A DNA stretch of 64,000 bases from Lachnospiraceae bacterium (GTDB lineage Bacteria > Bacillota > Clostridia > Lachnospirales > Lachnospiraceae), in contig JAFVHP010000048.1 of NCBI GenBank assembly GCA_017474455.1, positions 1-64,000 on the forward strand. The letters run 5' to 3'. Positions within the stretch are counted from its first letter, which is position 1; every line of letters starts with the position of its first letter. Both the position numbers and the translations under genes were made by a program. Of this stretch, positions 8,614-17,956 are shown in pieces. The notes beneath the pieces were generated by a model that saw only the letters and a program-made list of their open reading frames with translations, searched no databases and was not told the origin of the DNA.

Positions 8614-10389
8614 ATGAAAAACAACCAGCTGCGCATGATCACGGTACTGATCATTATCTTTGCCGCCGCGGCGGTCATATCATCCGTGATCCTGAATATG
8701 AAGACAAACAGGACCGGGGAGGAAAACGTGAATGGGACAGCGGAAACTGCTGCAGACGGCGGATATATGATGAATGAACTGAATGCCGCCCTCAAGCCTG
8801 TGCTGCCGGCAGACAAGTACCGGACGACATATGAGATATTCACAGGATCCTTCTGTGACGGGAACGGCGACGGGACAGGAGACCTGAAAGGTATCACGGA
8901 AAGACTGGACTATATCAACAACGGGGATCCTTCATCTTTGGATTCCCTGGGCGCTTCCCAGATCTGGCTGACACCGGTCTTCCCGTCTCCGACCTATCAT
9001 AAATATGATGTGACGGACTATAAGGATATCGATAAAGATTTCGGGACTCTTGAGGATATGGATGCGCTGGTCAAGGCCTGTCATGAAAGAGGTGTCCGGC
9101 TGATTCTGGACTTTCCGGTAAACCATACTTCCGTTGAGCATCCGTGGTTCGTTCAGGCGGCGGAATACCTGAAGGGATTGTCCGGCGAAGAGAAGGAGGC
9201 ATTGCGGGAAGAGGGGTCAGGCAGGCTCGTCTTTACGGAACAGGATATTGCCGAGTGCCCGTACCTGTCCTACTTTAATTTTACCCTGGAGAAAGCACAG
9301 GGATATGAACCGCTCCAGGGGACCGGTGACCCGCAGATATACTATGAAGCCAGATTCTGGTCGGGAATGCCGGATCTGGACCTTGCGGACGAGGCTGTAA
9401 AAAAGGAGATCGCCGATATCGTTTCTTTCTGGATGGAAAGAGGGATAGACGGATTCCGGCTGGACGCGGTGGGATATTATTTTACGGACGACCGTCAGCA
9501 GAGCATTGATTTTCTTGCCTGGCTGAACGATACGGTGAAGGCTGTCGATCCGGATGCTTATCTGGTGGGGGAGGCCTGGGAGAACCAGGAGATCTACGCC
9601 AGGTTCTATGAGAGCGGCATTGATTCGCTGTTTGACTTCGCCTTTGCCGGGCCGGACGGCAGGATCACACAGACCGTACGCGGAAGCAGGTCGGCTGCCG
9701 CTTTCGTGGAGGACATGGAAAAGGAGGAGAAACTGTATGGCAGTTACAGCCCCCTTGCCGTGAACGCGCCTTTCTACACGAATCATGATATGGCCAGGAG
9801 TACCGGTTATTATGCTTATGACGACGGTTCCAGGACCAAGTTCTCCGGAGCGCTGAATCTTCTGATGACCGGCAATGCCTTTATCTATTACGGGGAGGAA
9901 GTTGGCCTCAAAGGTTCCGGAAAGGATGAGAACAAGAGGGCGCCGATGCCCTGGAGCACGGCGGAAGCCGGAACGGACGGAATGACCGCCGGGCCGCCGG
10001 CAATGGATCCGCAGCAGGCAAAATTCGGAACGGTACAGGAACAGGACAAAGACCCTGATTCCGTGCTGAACTATTACAGAAATGCCGTCCGCGTAAGGAA
10101 TGCCTTCCCGGTGATCGCAAAGGGCAGGACAGGCAATATCGCAGAGCTTTCCGGAGAGGAGATCGGAGCGTTTACAAGGACCTGTGACGGAGAAGAGCCG
10201 GTGCTTGTCGTATTCAATACGGCCGGTGAGGCAAGACAGGCGGATCTGCGCACGGCTGACGGCTGCGGAGAGTATACGGTTCTTTCGGCTGTGCTGACTG
10301 TATCCGGAGAACCTGTAGAGTACAGTGACGGGGTGCTGACACTCCCGCCCTTTGGCATTGCCGTCTTTACTGCCGGACAGGACAGATAA
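8614..10389 (+). CDS. Membrane-anchored alpha-amylase family (GH13) glycosidase
   Basis: 591 residues. One N-terminal hydrophobic segment (ITVLIIIFAAAAVISSVIL) without a lipobox acts as an uncleaved anchor or signal. The GH13 barrel begins at YEIFTGSFCDGNGDGTGDL. Catalytic residues are visible: nucleophile D284 (GFRLDAVGYY), acid/base E320 (LVGEAWEN) and D392 (TNHDMAR). It probably cuts alpha-glucan at the cell surface before uptake. The start at 8614 is preferred because GAGGTGA lies 6 nt upstream; the ATG at 8608 touches that ribosome site. It is the last gene of the sugar operon and ends before a strong terminator. Exact linkage specificity unknown. Confidence 0.87.
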   Translation: MKNNQLRMITVLIIIFAAAAVISSVILNMKTNRTGEENVNGTAETAADGGYMMNELNAALKPVLPADKYRTTYEIFTGSFCDGNGDGTGDLKGITERLDYINNGDPSSLDSLGASQIWLTPVFPSPTYHKYDVTDYKDIDKDFGTLEDMDALVKACHERGVRLILDFPVNHTSVEHPWFVQAAEYLKGLSGEEKEALREEGSGRLVFTEQDIAECPYLSYFNFTLEKAQGYEPLQGTGDPQIYYEARFWSGMPDLDLADEAVKKEIADIVSFWMERGIDGFRLDAVGYYFTDDRQQSIDFLAWLNDTVKAVDPDAYLVGEAWENQEIYARFYESGIDSLFDFAFAGPDGRITQTVRGSRSAAAFVEDMEKEEKLYGSYSPLAVNAPFYTNHDMARSTGYYAYDDGSRTKFSGALNLLMTGNAFIYYGEEVGLKGSGKDENKRAPMPWSTAEAGTDGMTAGPPAMDPQQAKFGTVQEQDKDPDSVLNYYRNAVRVRNAFPVIAKGRTGNIAELSGEEIGAFTRTCDGEEPVLVVFNTAGEARQADLRTADGCGEYTVLSAVLTVSGEPVEYSDGVLTLPPFGIAVFTAGQDR

Positions 10390-10415
10390 GTAAGATCAAC
10401 TCCAAATTAAAGATC

Positions 10416-10461
10416 AAAAAAAGAGCGCCGGATCCTCATTTCGGAAACGGCGCTCTTTTTT
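10416..10461. terminator. Bidirectional intrinsic terminator
   Basis: Stem AAAGAGCGCCG/CGGCGCTCTTT with A-rich and T-rich flanks on both sides. It serves the plus-strand GH13 gene (stop 10389) and the minus-strand feo operon (last stop 10474). Confidence 0.88.
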
Positions 10462-10473
10462 ACCAGTTATCGG

Positions 10474-10698
10474 TCATGAGTCATGTTTTTTCCGGGGCAC
10501 CGGTACAGGACGCCCGGAGCGGGAGACCGTCCTTACCGTTTTCCTTCCTCTGGCTGAACAGCTTCCCGTACAGCCCGCGCAGCCGGAAGCGGAGCATCCG
10601 CTGCAGGAGCCTTTCTTCAGCCTGCCGGCGATATCGTAAATACAGTATCCCGCTACGGCGGCTATAACGATCCAGACAAATATTTCCCCAATTCCCAT
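10474..10698 (-). CDS. FeoB-associated Cys-rich membrane protein
   Basis: 74 residues. One N-terminal membrane helix (IFVWIVIAAVAGYCIYDIA) is followed by a Cys-rich stretch (KKGSCSGCSASGCAGCTGSC, six Cys) and a basic tail. This layout is the small partner often encoded directly after feoB in Firmicutes. It is last in the feo operon, 50 bp after feoB. A role in iron hand-over or assembly of the ferrous transporter is assumed from context; its biochemistry is not established. It is shorter than many family members only in the tail. Confidence 0.8.
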   Translation of the reverse strand: MGIGEIFVWIVIAAVAGYCIYDIAGRLKKGSCSGCSASGCAGCTGSCSARGRKTVRTVSRSGRPVPVPRKKHDS

Positions 10699-10747
10699 GA
10701 TCTGCAGATCCTTTCAGACTTTAGGAGGCTTTGCTGACTGTATGTTT

Positions 10748-13030
10748 TCAGCCTGCGGCCTGGACGCTGGTAACGGACTTCTGTCCCGCATCCGGGCGGT
10801 ACCCTTTGCGGAAAAGCAGCCAGATGATGCAGACGAGCAGGGCGATCGCGATGACGGTCCAGAAACCAAAACCGACGGAACCGCCGATCAGGCCGCCGAG
10901 CCTGTAAACGATCAGGCCGACGATATATGCCCACAGGCACTGGAAACCGACGGTCGCCCAGGTCCATTTCGCGTTGTTCATCTCACGCTTGATGGCACCG
11001 ATCGCGGCAAAGCAGGGTGCGCAGAGAAGGTTGAAGACCATGAAGGCAAAGGCTGAGAAAGGAGTGTAATCATCAGCGACACGGCTCCAGATCTGTTCGC
11101 CTTCCTCGCTCAGTTCTTCTTCCGAATCATCGTAGTTATACAGTACGCCGAAGGTACCGACGACTTCTTCTTTGGCAACAAGGCCCGTTACGGTGGCGAC
11201 AGTAGGCTTCCATGAACCGAATCCGAGGGGATCGAAGATCCAGGAAACACCGTTGCCGATACGGGCAAGGATGGACGTATCCATGGGGTTGACTTCTTCA
11301 GGCGCTACATCCATACGCTGCGCGATCTCTTCCACAGCTGCTTCGGTCGTGATGCTTTCGTCTTCGAAAAGGTTGTCGACAAGGCCGAAGTGACCGTTGA
11401 CGGAACCGAAATTGCTGAGGAACCAGATAATGATGGAAGAGAGAACGATGACAGTTCCGGCTCTCTTGATGAATGACCAGCCGCGTTCCCATGTGGCGCG
11501 GAGGACGTTGACGGCTGAAGGAATATGATAGGCGGGCAGCTCCATAACGAACGGAGCGGGTTCTCCCGCGAAGACTTTGAATTTCTTCAGGATGATGCCG
11601 GTAACGATAATGGAACCGATGCCGATGAAGTACGCGCTGACTGCCACCAGGGCGCTGCCGTGGAACAGGGCGCCGGCGATCAGGCCGATGATGGGCATCT
11701 TGGCGCCGCAGGGCATAAAGGTCGTCGTCATGACAGTCAGTTTCCTGTCACGGTCGTTTTCGATCGTACGGCTGGCCATAACACCGGGCACGCCGCAGCC
11801 GGTAGCGACCATCATGGGGATGAAGGATTTACCCGAGAGGCCGAACTGGCGGAAGATACGGTCCATGACGAAAGCGACTCTGGCCATATAGCCGATATCT
11901 TCAAGGATGGACAGGAGCAGGAACAGCACCAGCATCTGCGGTACAAAACCGATGACGGCGCCGACGCCCGCGACGATACCGTCCTGGATCAGTCCGTAGA
12001 CCACAGACCCTTCTGATACGCCAAGAGCCCCGAGAATGGTATCGAACAGGCCGGGGACCCATTCGCCGAAGATCACGTCGTTGGTGAAATCGGTCGCCCG
12101 GGTACCGATGGATACGCTCCATCCGCCCATGGAGATGGCATAGATCAGGAACATGATGCAGAAGAAGATCGGGATACCGAGGACACGGTTGGTCACGATC
12201 CTGTCGACTTTATCCGAGAAGGTCAGCTGATGCTTCGAGCCTTTTTTGAAAACGGCTTCCTTTGTAACATCTGTGATGTAGTTATACCTGGCGTTGGTGA
12301 TGATGCTCTCCGCATCGTCATCCAGTTCGGTCTCACAGTCTTTGATATGTTCTTCGATATGGGCCAGTTCGGTCGAAGAAAGAGAGAGCTTTTCCAGGAT
12401 CTTTTCATCGCGTTCAAAGACCTTGATGGCATACCAGCGCAGGTTCGTACGGTCCACTTTGTTCTCAATGGATTCTTCGATATGGGCCAGTGCGTGCTCA
12501 ACGCTTCCTGTAAAGACGTGGGGCATTTCGCCCGCTTTTCTCTTCTTGGCCAGCGCAATCGCCTCCCTGGCGGCCGCTTCCGTGGATTCTCCCTTTAAGG
12601 CGCTCATTTCGACAACAGGGCACTTGAGCGCTTTTGAAAGCTTTCCGAGGTCGATCCTGTCACCGTTTTTGCGGACCAGGTCGATCATGTTGACGGCCAC
12701 GACCATGGGAAGGCCGATCTCCAGGAGCTGCGTCGTAAGATACAGGTTCCTTTCCAGGTTCGTCCCGTCTACGATATTCAGGATGGCATCGGGCTTTTCC
12801 TCGACCAGATAAGTACGGGATACGACTTCCTCCAGCGTATAGGGAGAAAGGGAATAGATCCCGGGCAGGTCCTGGATGATAACATCTTTATCAGACTTCA
12901 GGCGTCCTTCTTTTTTCTCTACGGTAACACCCGGCCAGTTGCCCACATACTGATTGGATCCTGTCAGCGCGTTGAATAATGTGGTCTTGCCGCAGTTGGG
13001 ATTTCCGGCCAGCGCAATTTTGATAGACAT
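10748..13030 (-). CDS. feoB: Ferrous iron transporter FeoB
   Basis: 760 residues. The N-terminal G domain starts at once: G1 GNPNCGKTT (residues 9-17), G3 DLPGIYS, G4 NMID. A helical GDI-like region follows, then two Gate-type membrane halves, including CGAKMPI and GCGVPGV motifs. It imports Fe2+ across the cytoplasmic membrane. The start at 13030 is chosen for its GGGGAGGAG ribosome site; an upstream ATG at 13057 overlaps the feoA stop and lacks one. A large insert between the membrane halves (about residues 560-660) is normal for the family. It is the third gene of feoA-feoA-feoB. A second, fused FeoA-FeoB is encoded at the right end of the window. Confidence 0.95.
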   Translation of the reverse strand: MSIKIALAGNPNCGKTTLFNALTGSNQYVGNWPGVTVEKKEGRLKSDKDVIIQDLPGIYSLSPYTLEEVVSRTYLVEEKPDAILNIVDGTNLERNLYLTTQLLEIGLPMVVAVNMIDLVRKNGDRIDLGKLSKALKCPVVEMSALKGESTEAAAREAIALAKKRKAGEMPHVFTGSVEHALAHIEESIENKVDRTNLRWYAIKVFERDEKILEKLSLSSTELAHIEEHIKDCETELDDDAESIITNARYNYITDVTKEAVFKKGSKHQLTFSDKVDRIVTNRVLGIPIFFCIMFLIYAISMGGWSVSIGTRATDFTNDVIFGEWVPGLFDTILGALGVSEGSVVYGLIQDGIVAGVGAVIGFVPQMLVLFLLLSILEDIGYMARVAFVMDRIFRQFGLSGKSFIPMMVATGCGVPGVMASRTIENDRDRKLTVMTTTFMPCGAKMPIIGLIAGALFHGSALVAVSAYFIGIGSIIVTGIILKKFKVFAGEPAPFVMELPAYHIPSAVNVLRATWERGWSFIKRAGTVIVLSSIIIWFLSNFGSVNGHFGLVDNLFEDESITTEAAVEEIAQRMDVAPEEVNPMDTSILARIGNGVSWIFDPLGFGSWKPTVATVTGLVAKEEVVGTFGVLYNYDDSEEELSEEGEQIWSRVADDYTPFSAFAFMVFNLLCAPCFAAIGAIKREMNNAKWTWATVGFQCLWAYIVGLIVYRLGGLIGGSVGFGFWTVIAIALLVCIIWLLFRKGYRPDAGQKSVTSVQAAG

Positions 13031-13053
13031 AACTAACTCCTCCCCATAAAAAA

Positions 13054-13275
13054 TCATTCAACTTCGATCATTTCCGCGTCGCCCTTGCGGACGGAAAGTT
13101 CATATCCGCGGATGTTGAGCTCCATCGGGTCTCCGAGCGGCGCCACTTTACGTACCTGGATCTCTACGCCTTTGGTTATGCCCATGTCCATGATCCTGCG
13201 CTTTACGGGACCGTCCCCGTGCAGCCGTTTGACTGTGCAGGTCTCGCCGACCCTGACATCTTTTAAAGTCTTCAT
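13054..13275 (-). CDS. feoA: FeoA-domain protein, second copy
   Basis: 73 residues with the FeoA SH3-like fold: MKTLKDVRVGETCTVKRL, then GDGPVKRRIMDMGITKG and APLGDPMELNIRGYELSVRK. This matches the usual length and motifs. It is thought to bind FeoB and modulate its activity in the cytoplasm. The start at 13275 is preferred (AGGGGAG 8 nt upstream); the longer form from 13293 begins inside the upstream feoA stop. Its stop precedes the feoB start by 23 bp. Confidence 0.87.
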   Translation of the reverse strand: MKTLKDVRVGETCTVKRLHGDGPVKRRIMDMGITKGVEIQVRKVAPLGDPMELNIRGYELSVRKGDAEMIEVE

Positions 13276-13289
13276 TTTTTTCACTCCCC

Positions 13290-13502
13290 TCATGCAACGA
13301 TGACGCGGTTTGCCATTTTTGCATCCAGTGCGATCCTTGCGTCCTTGACCTGCAGGATCACATTGCCGCCGTTGTTGCTCACTACGGTGATCTTCTCACC
13401 GACTACGAAACCAAGTTCCGACAGATGCTGCCTTACTTCGTCAGTACCCATGATCCGGTTGATGATCACGGTCTTTCCGGTTTCTACCATTGTTACCGGC
13501 AT
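13290..13502 (-). CDS. FeoA-domain protein, first copy
   Basis: 70 residues. A diverged FeoA/SH3-like domain: LSELGFVVGEKITVVSNNGG followed by VILQVKDARIALDAKMANRV. The GGGAGG ribosome site 6 nt before the ATG at 13502 fixes the start; the longer ORF from 13532 has none. It is first gene of the operon. The two FeoA copies are quite different, as in other Clostridia where one may have a distinct regulatory role. Confidence 0.82.
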   Translation of the reverse strand: MPVTMVETGKTVIINRIMGTDEVRQHLSELGFVVGEKITVVSNNGGNVILQVKDARIALDAKMANRVIVA

Positions 13503-13525
13503 GTCCAAAACCTCCCGACTCAGAA

Positions 13526-13570
13526 TTAGCATGTTCTAACTAACCTTTTGAGAGTTTACATCAACTAACT
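13526..13570. promoter_or_regulatory. Possible iron-regulator site upstream of feo
   Basis: TTAG-N6-CTAA at 13526-13539, with TAACTAACC at 13537-13545 and CAACTAACT at 13562-13570. TTAG/CTAA arms recall DtxR/IdeR boxes in front of iron genes. The match to a consensus is partial, so this is tentative. Confidence 0.35.
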
Positions 13571-13627
13571 TATGCAGTCAAGCATTATCGGGGACTGTTC
13601 GGCTGAAATGTCAGTTTATAAGGATCT

Positions 13628-15990
13628 TCAGCATTCTTTTATTTCGATGCAGCTGAAATCATTGGCTGCAAGATCGCAGGAGATATTGATCGTTCCGGAT
13701 CCGTCGACAGATACCTCCGTAAGTTCCAGCGAGGGGAGACAGGTGTTCTTCAGGTACTTTATTTCCGAAGAAGTGAGGCCGGACGGGGCCCGGTTGGACA
13801 AAAGCCAGCTCTGGATATCGCCGTGCCCGGCGCTGACGGTCTGCTTCCGGATCCTGTAGCGGCCTGGCTTAAACCCGTACAGCGCGGCCGAAAAGTGCAG
13901 GTCATCCAGATCTTTGAAATACTGCGGGATCTTTTCGGGAACAAGGTCTTTTTCCGGGACCATGAAGGCCTGAAGCCCAGTTCCTTGGTATTGAAGACGA
14001 GGAGCTGGCAGCCGCCGTCATCAGCTGAGAGAAGATAATTAGCCCCTCTTGCCGCAATTTCTGACCGGACTTTCTGCAGAAAGCCGAGGGCATGGCAGGC
14101 AGGTTTCTTTATTCCGCTGTAGGTGATGATACCCGAGCGCCCGCCAAGGATCTGTCCCGCGGCCGGGGCGGAGAGGGCGGCGTCGCTGAGCATAAGGACG
14201 GAAGCGATATCCGTCTGGTCATAGATATCAGCCATACTGGAGAGCAGGTACGCGCCGCGGAAACGGGAATCATTCAGCGTATTGCTCATCCAGGTGCTGA
14301 TATTAAAGGAGATCAGCCAGAGGGGAATATCGTCCCAGCCGGCTTCTTTGAGCAGGACTTTCAGATTGCTGAGTTCCATCCGGTAGAAATGCGGTGCAGG
14401 CGTCCAGGTGTAAAGATTGTCGGCCGGCGGGTCCGAGAGGACGTAAGGGAATGAAGTGAAGGTCACAAGGTCCGGCCGGATCCCGTTCCTGTTGAACCAG
14501 GCCAGTTCATCCCGGATGCTGCCGCTTTTATACAGGTGTCCGAACTGAGCCAGGCCGATCCTGGCTCCGGGCAGGCGCCTGCGGATCAAAAGATACTGCT
14601 GCTTTACATATTCATAGTAGCCGCCGCCTTTGAGAAATTCCGGTACAAAAGAGTACTCATCATCCTTTCCGGGCAGCCAGAGCCCGAAGACCCAGCGGGA
14701 GACCTCTTTTTCGCCGTACCGCGCGATCAGGTGCCGCAGCAGGACGTCCAGGACTCCGACAGCCTCTCCGGTGGAGGAGAATCCTTCCAGGGCGGTGATG
14801 TTCATGCCGATCAGGCCCTGGTGCTCATAGTTGTAGCTCAAATCCAGAAAAGGCGTTAGGCCGTTCTCAATGAGAAAATCCAGATTCCTGTCCACCGGGT
14901 CCAGCACATAATCGGAGATGTCGTCGGATATGTATTTTTCCAGTCCGTTTTCGGGAGAGATCACGTTCCATACCCGGACCATGTCCGCGGAATGTTCTTT
15001 CGAGACCTCCTGCAGTTCGCCCCTAATCTCATAATCGGAAAGGTCGGCCAGCCTCCCGGCGTTGACCAACCTTCCCCATGGCCTTTCAAAATGCATCCTG
15101 TCCCTGATATCCAGGCGGATGATCCCGCCGGTGTCCTCATCCGCATGCTGCGCATCGTTCAGGGAGTGGAGCAGGAGGCGCACAACGTGATCGGAGCCTT
15201 CCCGCGCGCTCCTCCTGTAGTCGGATGGTGAGATGCGGTAGACCCGCCGGAAGGCGCTGTTGAATGTGCTGATATTGGAGAAGCCGTGCGCAAGGGCGAT
15301 CTCCGTAATGCTTTTATCCGTGGAAGCCAGATCGGATACGACATGTGATAGCCTGACACTGTTCAGGTATTCGGTAAACGTCGCATTGAAAGCCTTTTTA
15401 AAATACCGGGCAAGATACGAGGCGGAGAGACCCAGCGAACGGGCGGCCTGGGCCTGGGTCAGTGGGGCTGTGTAGTTCTCTTCTATATATCCCCGCAGTA
15501 GCCTGGCCCGCTCATCGGCAGGATGCGGTCCGGAGGAAGAAATGGCAGCGCCGGTCCTTTGCGGGTTCCCGACGGTCTGCACATAGGTACGGACGGCGTA
15601 CAGCATCTGGTACAGGCAGCTCAGGCAGTAATCGTCAAAATGCCGTACGACGCGGTAGTGCATGACCATATCCAGAAAAGAGGATATACAGGCCTGTCCG
15701 TATCTGTCGCTGCGGCGGACAAAGAAGCAGGAACCGGTCAGGATATCATTGTCGTTTCCGGGTTGGAAGGAGACCCTGCACAGGATGCTGTCCGTACTGC
15801 AGTCCAGAATGAACGGCAGGCCGCTGCTGATATAAAAGAGTTCATTCTCATGGACAGGGTAGGCGATATCATCTACCGTAAGTGTGATCGCGCCGGACAG
15901 GACGTAGAACATTTCGCTGGTCTGCGGGACCAGACGGCTCCGTCCGGGGTTTTCTTCAATTCGTATTATCGGAAGTGTAAATGCATCCAT
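13628..15990 (-). CDS. AraC-family regulator fused to a GH39-like domain, frameshifted near 13970
   Basis: Three parts: a cupin-like N-terminal sensor (residues 1-90), an AraC double helix-turn-helix (about 175-270: AARSLGLSASYLARYFKKAF and ITEIALAHGFSNISTFNSAF), and a GH39-type barrel to the end. One long frame runs 15990-13759, but after NTKELGF (about 13970) it turns into low-complexity nonsense. The overlapping frame ending at 13628 continues the family sequence (FMVPEKDLVPEKIPQYF, DDLHFSAALYG). A single lost base at 13967-13971 explains both; it may be a sequencing error or a real mutation. Both expected GH39 catalytic glutamates look replaced (WVFGLWLPG; PLWLISFN), so the barrel is probably a ligand sensor. 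It is divergent from, and probably regulates, the operon at 16264-20655. Confidence 0.78.
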
Positions 15991-16263
15991 ATGTATCGAT
16001 TGGGGAGCCGAAATGTCAAAATTTCATAGTTACAAGCAGATTTTACTTCACTATTTAGCATAATTCAATCGGCCGGCGGGCAGATTCCCGTAAAGAAGTA
16101 CAATTTTTCAGTAGTTTTGGGCAGACAGGCGGGAGCGGTAACGCGGCTCCGCGGTTATGATAAAGATAAGTTAAAAGGGGACGCGGAGAAGCGTCGCGGA
16201 TCCCGGAGCTTTCCGTTACATTTATTAACTGTATACGCTTAAGCAGGAAAAGGAGAGTCATCA

Positions 16264-17856
16264 ATGAAAAAAAGAATAGTTGCAATACTGATGACTGCTG
16301 CGGTTATTACCTCAATGTTCACTGCATGCGCGGGAGCGGCAGGTACTGCGGCGGAATCAGCGGGACAGGCAGCGGAAGCTGTTACTGAAACAGCTGAAGA
16401 AGTCGCTGAAGCGGCAGGCGAAGCTGTCGAAGCAGCAGGTGAATGGGAGGGCGATATCGATGAGATCGTCGTCATGTTTGCCGACATGGGCGGTAAAGGC
16501 GAGAACTTCGGACCCGCTCTTGAAGCTATGAACGCGATCACAGAGAAGACGATCGGCGTTCATGCTGACGTCAAGCTCCTGAACATGGGTGATTTCACGA
16601 CTCAGGTCGGTCTTGCACTTGCAGGCGGCGAACAGCTCGACATCATGACCCCTGCCATGGGCGCCACATCCTTCACATCCCTTGTAGCCAACGGCCAGCT
16701 CTATGATCTGACAGAACTCATGGAAAACGAAGGCGCAGGCATTATGAACCTGATGGGCGATTATGTCGAAGCTGACAGAGTCGACGGCAAGATCTACGGT
16801 ATTCCTCCTTTCAGGAACTATGCCAGCTCCGTTTACATGATCATGAGGAAGGATGTCCTCGACGATCTCGGCCTTACGGAAAAGGCACAGAACCTTTCTT
16901 CCTGGAGTGAAGTGGAAGAGATCTTCGGTGCGGTAGCGGAAGGTACGGAGATATCCCCGATCGGCGCCAGCAACAAGACCGTCCTTGACGGCGGCGCAGG
17001 CCATATCTATGCGGCGGACGCTTTCTCTGATGCCATCATTTTCGACAACATCGGCGATTCTTTCATCGTCGCATTCCCTGAAGAGGACGGCACAGTTTCC
17101 TTCCTGCCCGAAAAGGCTGAGTACAGGGCTGAGCTCGATATGATCCGCCAGTGGTATCAGGACGGCTATGTATACAAAGATTCCGCGATCACGGAAGACC
17201 ATGCAGACGTTCTCATGAAGACTGGCGTTATCTTCAGTTCCGTCCAGACATCCGAGCTCGGCGTCGAAGTGGCGAAGGGAGACGCGACCGGTTATGAACT
17301 CGTCTGCACCGAGATCAGCCAGAATATGCTCACATCCGGTACGGTCGGCAAGTTCGGTCTCTGCGTACCGATCACTTCCGAAGAGCCCGAAGCGGCTGTC
17401 CGCTGGATCAATGCCCTTTACACTGATCCCGTTCTTGAGAACCTGATGATCTACGGCGTGGAAGGCACTGACTACATCGTGACCGACGGCATCGCTTCCT
17501 ATCCCGAAGGCGTCGACGGCACAACAGGTGTCTATCACCAGGTCGATTTCATGTACGGCAACCAGTTCAACCTTCTTCCCTGGACCGGCATGGAGGCTGA
17601 TTTCAGAGAGTCCACCTATGACTATATGAGATCCAGCGTGATCTCTCCTTTCATGGGCTTCTCCGCTGAAATGTCCGAACTTGCGAATGCCATCACGGCT
17701 CTGAGCGCTGTTTACGACCAGTACAGGGGCGACATCCTCTGCGGTCTCTATGACGATGCTGAATACGACGCATATATCGCAGCTCTGAAGAACGCGAATG
17801 TCGATGAGTACCTCGGCGCGCTTGAAGCACAGCTTTCCGCATGGAAGTCAAACTGA
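16264..17856 (+). CDS. Extracellular solute-binding lipoprotein, family 1 (LplA-like)
   Basis: 530 residues. The signal peptide ends at a somewhat atypical lipobox (MFTAC). An Ala/Glu-rich tether to about residue 60 is followed by an SBP fold: EIVVMFADMGGKGENF, then LALAGGEQLDIMTP and GKIYGIPPFRNYASS. The length and order fit the larger oligosaccharide-binding proteins (LplA/YtcQ type). The AAAAGGAG ribosome site lies 9 nt before the ATG. No permease or ATPase gene is adjacent, so it must use a transporter encoded elsewhere. It is followed by the deglycosidase-like genes and divergent from the AraC regulator, so it probably captures a glycoside or its sugar part. Confidence 0.83.
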   Translation: MKKRIVAILMTAAVITSMFTACAGAAGTAAESAGQAAEAVTETAEEVAEAAGEAVEAAGEWEGDIDEIVVMFADMGGKGENFGPALEAMNAITEKTIGVHADVKLLNMGDFTTQVGLALAGGEQLDIMTPAMGATSFTSLVANGQLYDLTELMENEGAGIMNLMGDYVEADRVDGKIYGIPPFRNYASSVYMIMRKDVLDDLGLTEKAQNLSSWSEVEEIFGAVAEGTEISPIGASNKTVLDGGAGHIYAADAFSDAIIFDNIGDSFIVAFPEEDGTVSFLPEKAEYRAELDMIRQWYQDGYVYKDSAITEDHADVLMKTGVIFSSVQTSELGVEVAKGDATGYELVCTEISQNMLTSGTVGKFGLCVPITSEEPEAAVRWINALYTDPVLENLMIYGVEGTDYIVTDGIASYPEGVDGTTGVYHQVDFMYGNQFNLLPWTGMEADFRESTYDYMRSSVISPFMGFSAEMSELANAITALSAVYDQYRGDILCGLYDDAEYDAYIAALKNANVDEYLGALEAQLSAWKSN

Positions 17857-17901
17857 TATAATAGCCATATCAGATAAAGATCTGTTAAAGTTATCGGAAT
17901 T

Positions 17902-17932
17902 CAGGCGGCTGCGCCGGCCGCGCAGCTGCCTG
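17902..17932 (+). other. Strong intercistronic hairpin
   Basis: 13-bp stem CAGGCGGCTGCGC/GCGCAGCTGCCTG with one mismatch and a 5-nt loop. There is no T-run. It lies between the binding-protein gene and the first alpha-subunit gene, so it may protect the upstream mRNA part and set unequal expression. Confidence 0.6.
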
Positions 17933-17956
17933 AAGACATTTACTGGAGGTTAAAAA

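Noticed and set aside
13031-13057. Upstream start for FeoB
   Set aside because: The ATG at 13057 overlaps the feoA stop without a ribosome site, whereas GGGGAGGAG precedes the ATG at 13030, where FeoB homology starts.
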